A DNA stretch of 43,143 nucleotides from Mucinivorans sp036654415. Its GTDB lineage: Bacteria; Bacteroidota; Bacteroidia; Bacteroidales; Rikenellaceae. The DNA lies in contig JAVVSB010000013.1 of the NCBI GenBank assembly GCA_036654415.1, forward strand, positions 1 through 43,143, given 5' to 3'. Below, in pieces: positions 42,791 to 43,143 of this stretch. A program made the translations under genes and the position numbers. Positions within the stretch are counted from its first letter, which is position 1. Every line of letters starts with the position of its first letter. Under the pieces are notes generated by a model. The model was not told where the DNA came from, did not search any database, and was given only the letters and a program-made list of their open reading frames with translations.

Positions 42791-43017
42791 TTTCTCAGAA
42801 TAGCCATAGCCAATTACTTGTTCCAAGTTATAAGCCAGATATTCGTCTATATCTCCACCTCCGCAACCATACATCATAATGGTATAGTCAGCTACCTGTT
42901 CGGAATTGGGATTTTTGTCTCTGATTGATAGTCGCGGTTACAAGCTACCAATACAAGACATCCTGTAAGGATAGCGATGTAAAAATTAAATTGTATCTTC
43001 GCTTTTTTGATAAGCAT
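42791..43017 (-). pseudogene. Clostripain-like (C11) lipoprotein peptidase, 5' fragment
   Basis: On the - strand, ATG 43017 opens a lipoprotein-like N-terminus (MLIKKAKIQFNFYIAILTGC, then LVLVACNRD). The frame breaks after QSETK at a run of five A; adding one A restores it. It then continues SEQVADYTIMMYGCGGGD and DEYLAYNLEQVIGYGYSEKV, which resembles the start of the C11 cysteine peptidase domain. Homology stops near 42791, where the IS30 end begins. The His-Cys catalytic part is missing. The family call is by recognition of the YTIMMYGCGGGD type of segment and is moderately sure. Confidence 0.65.
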
Positions 43018-43143
43018 ATTATATTAGTTGAATTTATAAATTGAATTAGTATTTATTTTGTTCGCCATTAACCAAATCCCACAACCCCATGAATTTGAGT
43101 GTAAACTCCTTGCCTTAAGCTAAATGCCCTACTGACGACAGTT
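43018..43143. other. AT-rich end of window, no supported gene
   Basis: No intact gene is seen. On the - strand a short open stretch (43046-43114, 22 codons) could be the C-terminus of a decayed gene. An ATTGAATT-rich segment at 43027-43048 resembles the sequence just after the IS30 remnant (42761-42785). Confidence 0.3.

Noticed and set aside
43046..43117. Short - strand stretch reading GKEFTLKFMGLWDLVNGEQN and two more residues, then a stop
   Set aside because: It could be the C-terminus of a decayed gene upstream of the C11 fragment, but it is only 22 codons long, has an in-frame stop just before it, and matches no family I recognise.
1..43143. CRISPR arrays, rRNA genes, prophage
   Set aside because: No regularly spaced repeats, rRNA signature sequences or phage genes were seen anywhere in the window.

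Overview
The window reads as a chromosomal segment of a member of the Bacteroidota, most likely Bacteroidales. Three things point there. Several genes are preceded by the Bacteroides-type promoter (TTTG, about 19-21 nt, TAnnTTTG) rather than -35/-10 boxes. Start codons sit in A-rich leaders without a Shine-Dalgarno sequence. The gene content also fits: a large TamB-like protein, an M49 dipeptidyl peptidase lipoprotein, an S41 protease and an AspT-type transporter. The genus cannot be fixed from the sequence alone.

Region 1 (1-13257, + strand) is the conserved translation/transcription block. It holds tRNA-Thr (cut by the window edge), tRNA-Tyr, tRNA-Gly, tuf, tRNA-Trp, secE, nusG, rplK, rplA, rplJ, rplL, rpoB and rpoC. 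A hairpin plus a promoter-like site lie between rplL and rpoB, and a strong terminator follows rpoC. Region 2 (13257-16647, +) holds lipA, lipB and recJ, covering lipoate synthesis and transfer plus a single-strand exonuclease. The lipA promoter overlaps the rpoC terminator.

Region 3 (16602-23969, - strand) holds tamB, then a GNAT-like protein 4 nt downstream, then an orphan PAS/histidine kinase with its own promoter-like element. Region 4 (24022-28017, +) is a very compact run with overlapping stop/start codons: tsaD, a PNPOx-like protein, an M49 peptidase lipoprotein and ubiX. A short free-standing 2[4Fe-4S] ferredoxin gene with a consensus promoter and a 20-bp-stem terminator follows. Next come thiC (no visible TPP riboswitch) and an AspT/YidE-type transporter. 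glmM is on the - strand and converges on the transporter across a perfect 24-bp-stem palindrome.

Region 5 (33256-42479, +) holds a FtsX/MacB-type permease without an ATPase, a secreted beta-helix protein resembling GH141-type glycosidases, a small two-TM protein of unknown function, an S41 protease, leuS and a YitT-family membrane protein.

Region 6 (42480-43143) is decayed DNA. It contains the 3' end of an IS30-family transposase gene with several frameshifts. This abuts the truncated, frameshifted 5' end of a clostripain-like (C11) lipoprotein peptidase gene on the - strand.

Most of the window is ordinary core genome. I found no convincing new system. The best leads are the regulatory layouts (nested terminator/promoter, perfect convergent palindromes, riboswitch-less thiC), the tsaD-peptidase-ubiX gene run, the tamB-GNAT pair and the broken C11/IS30 junction.
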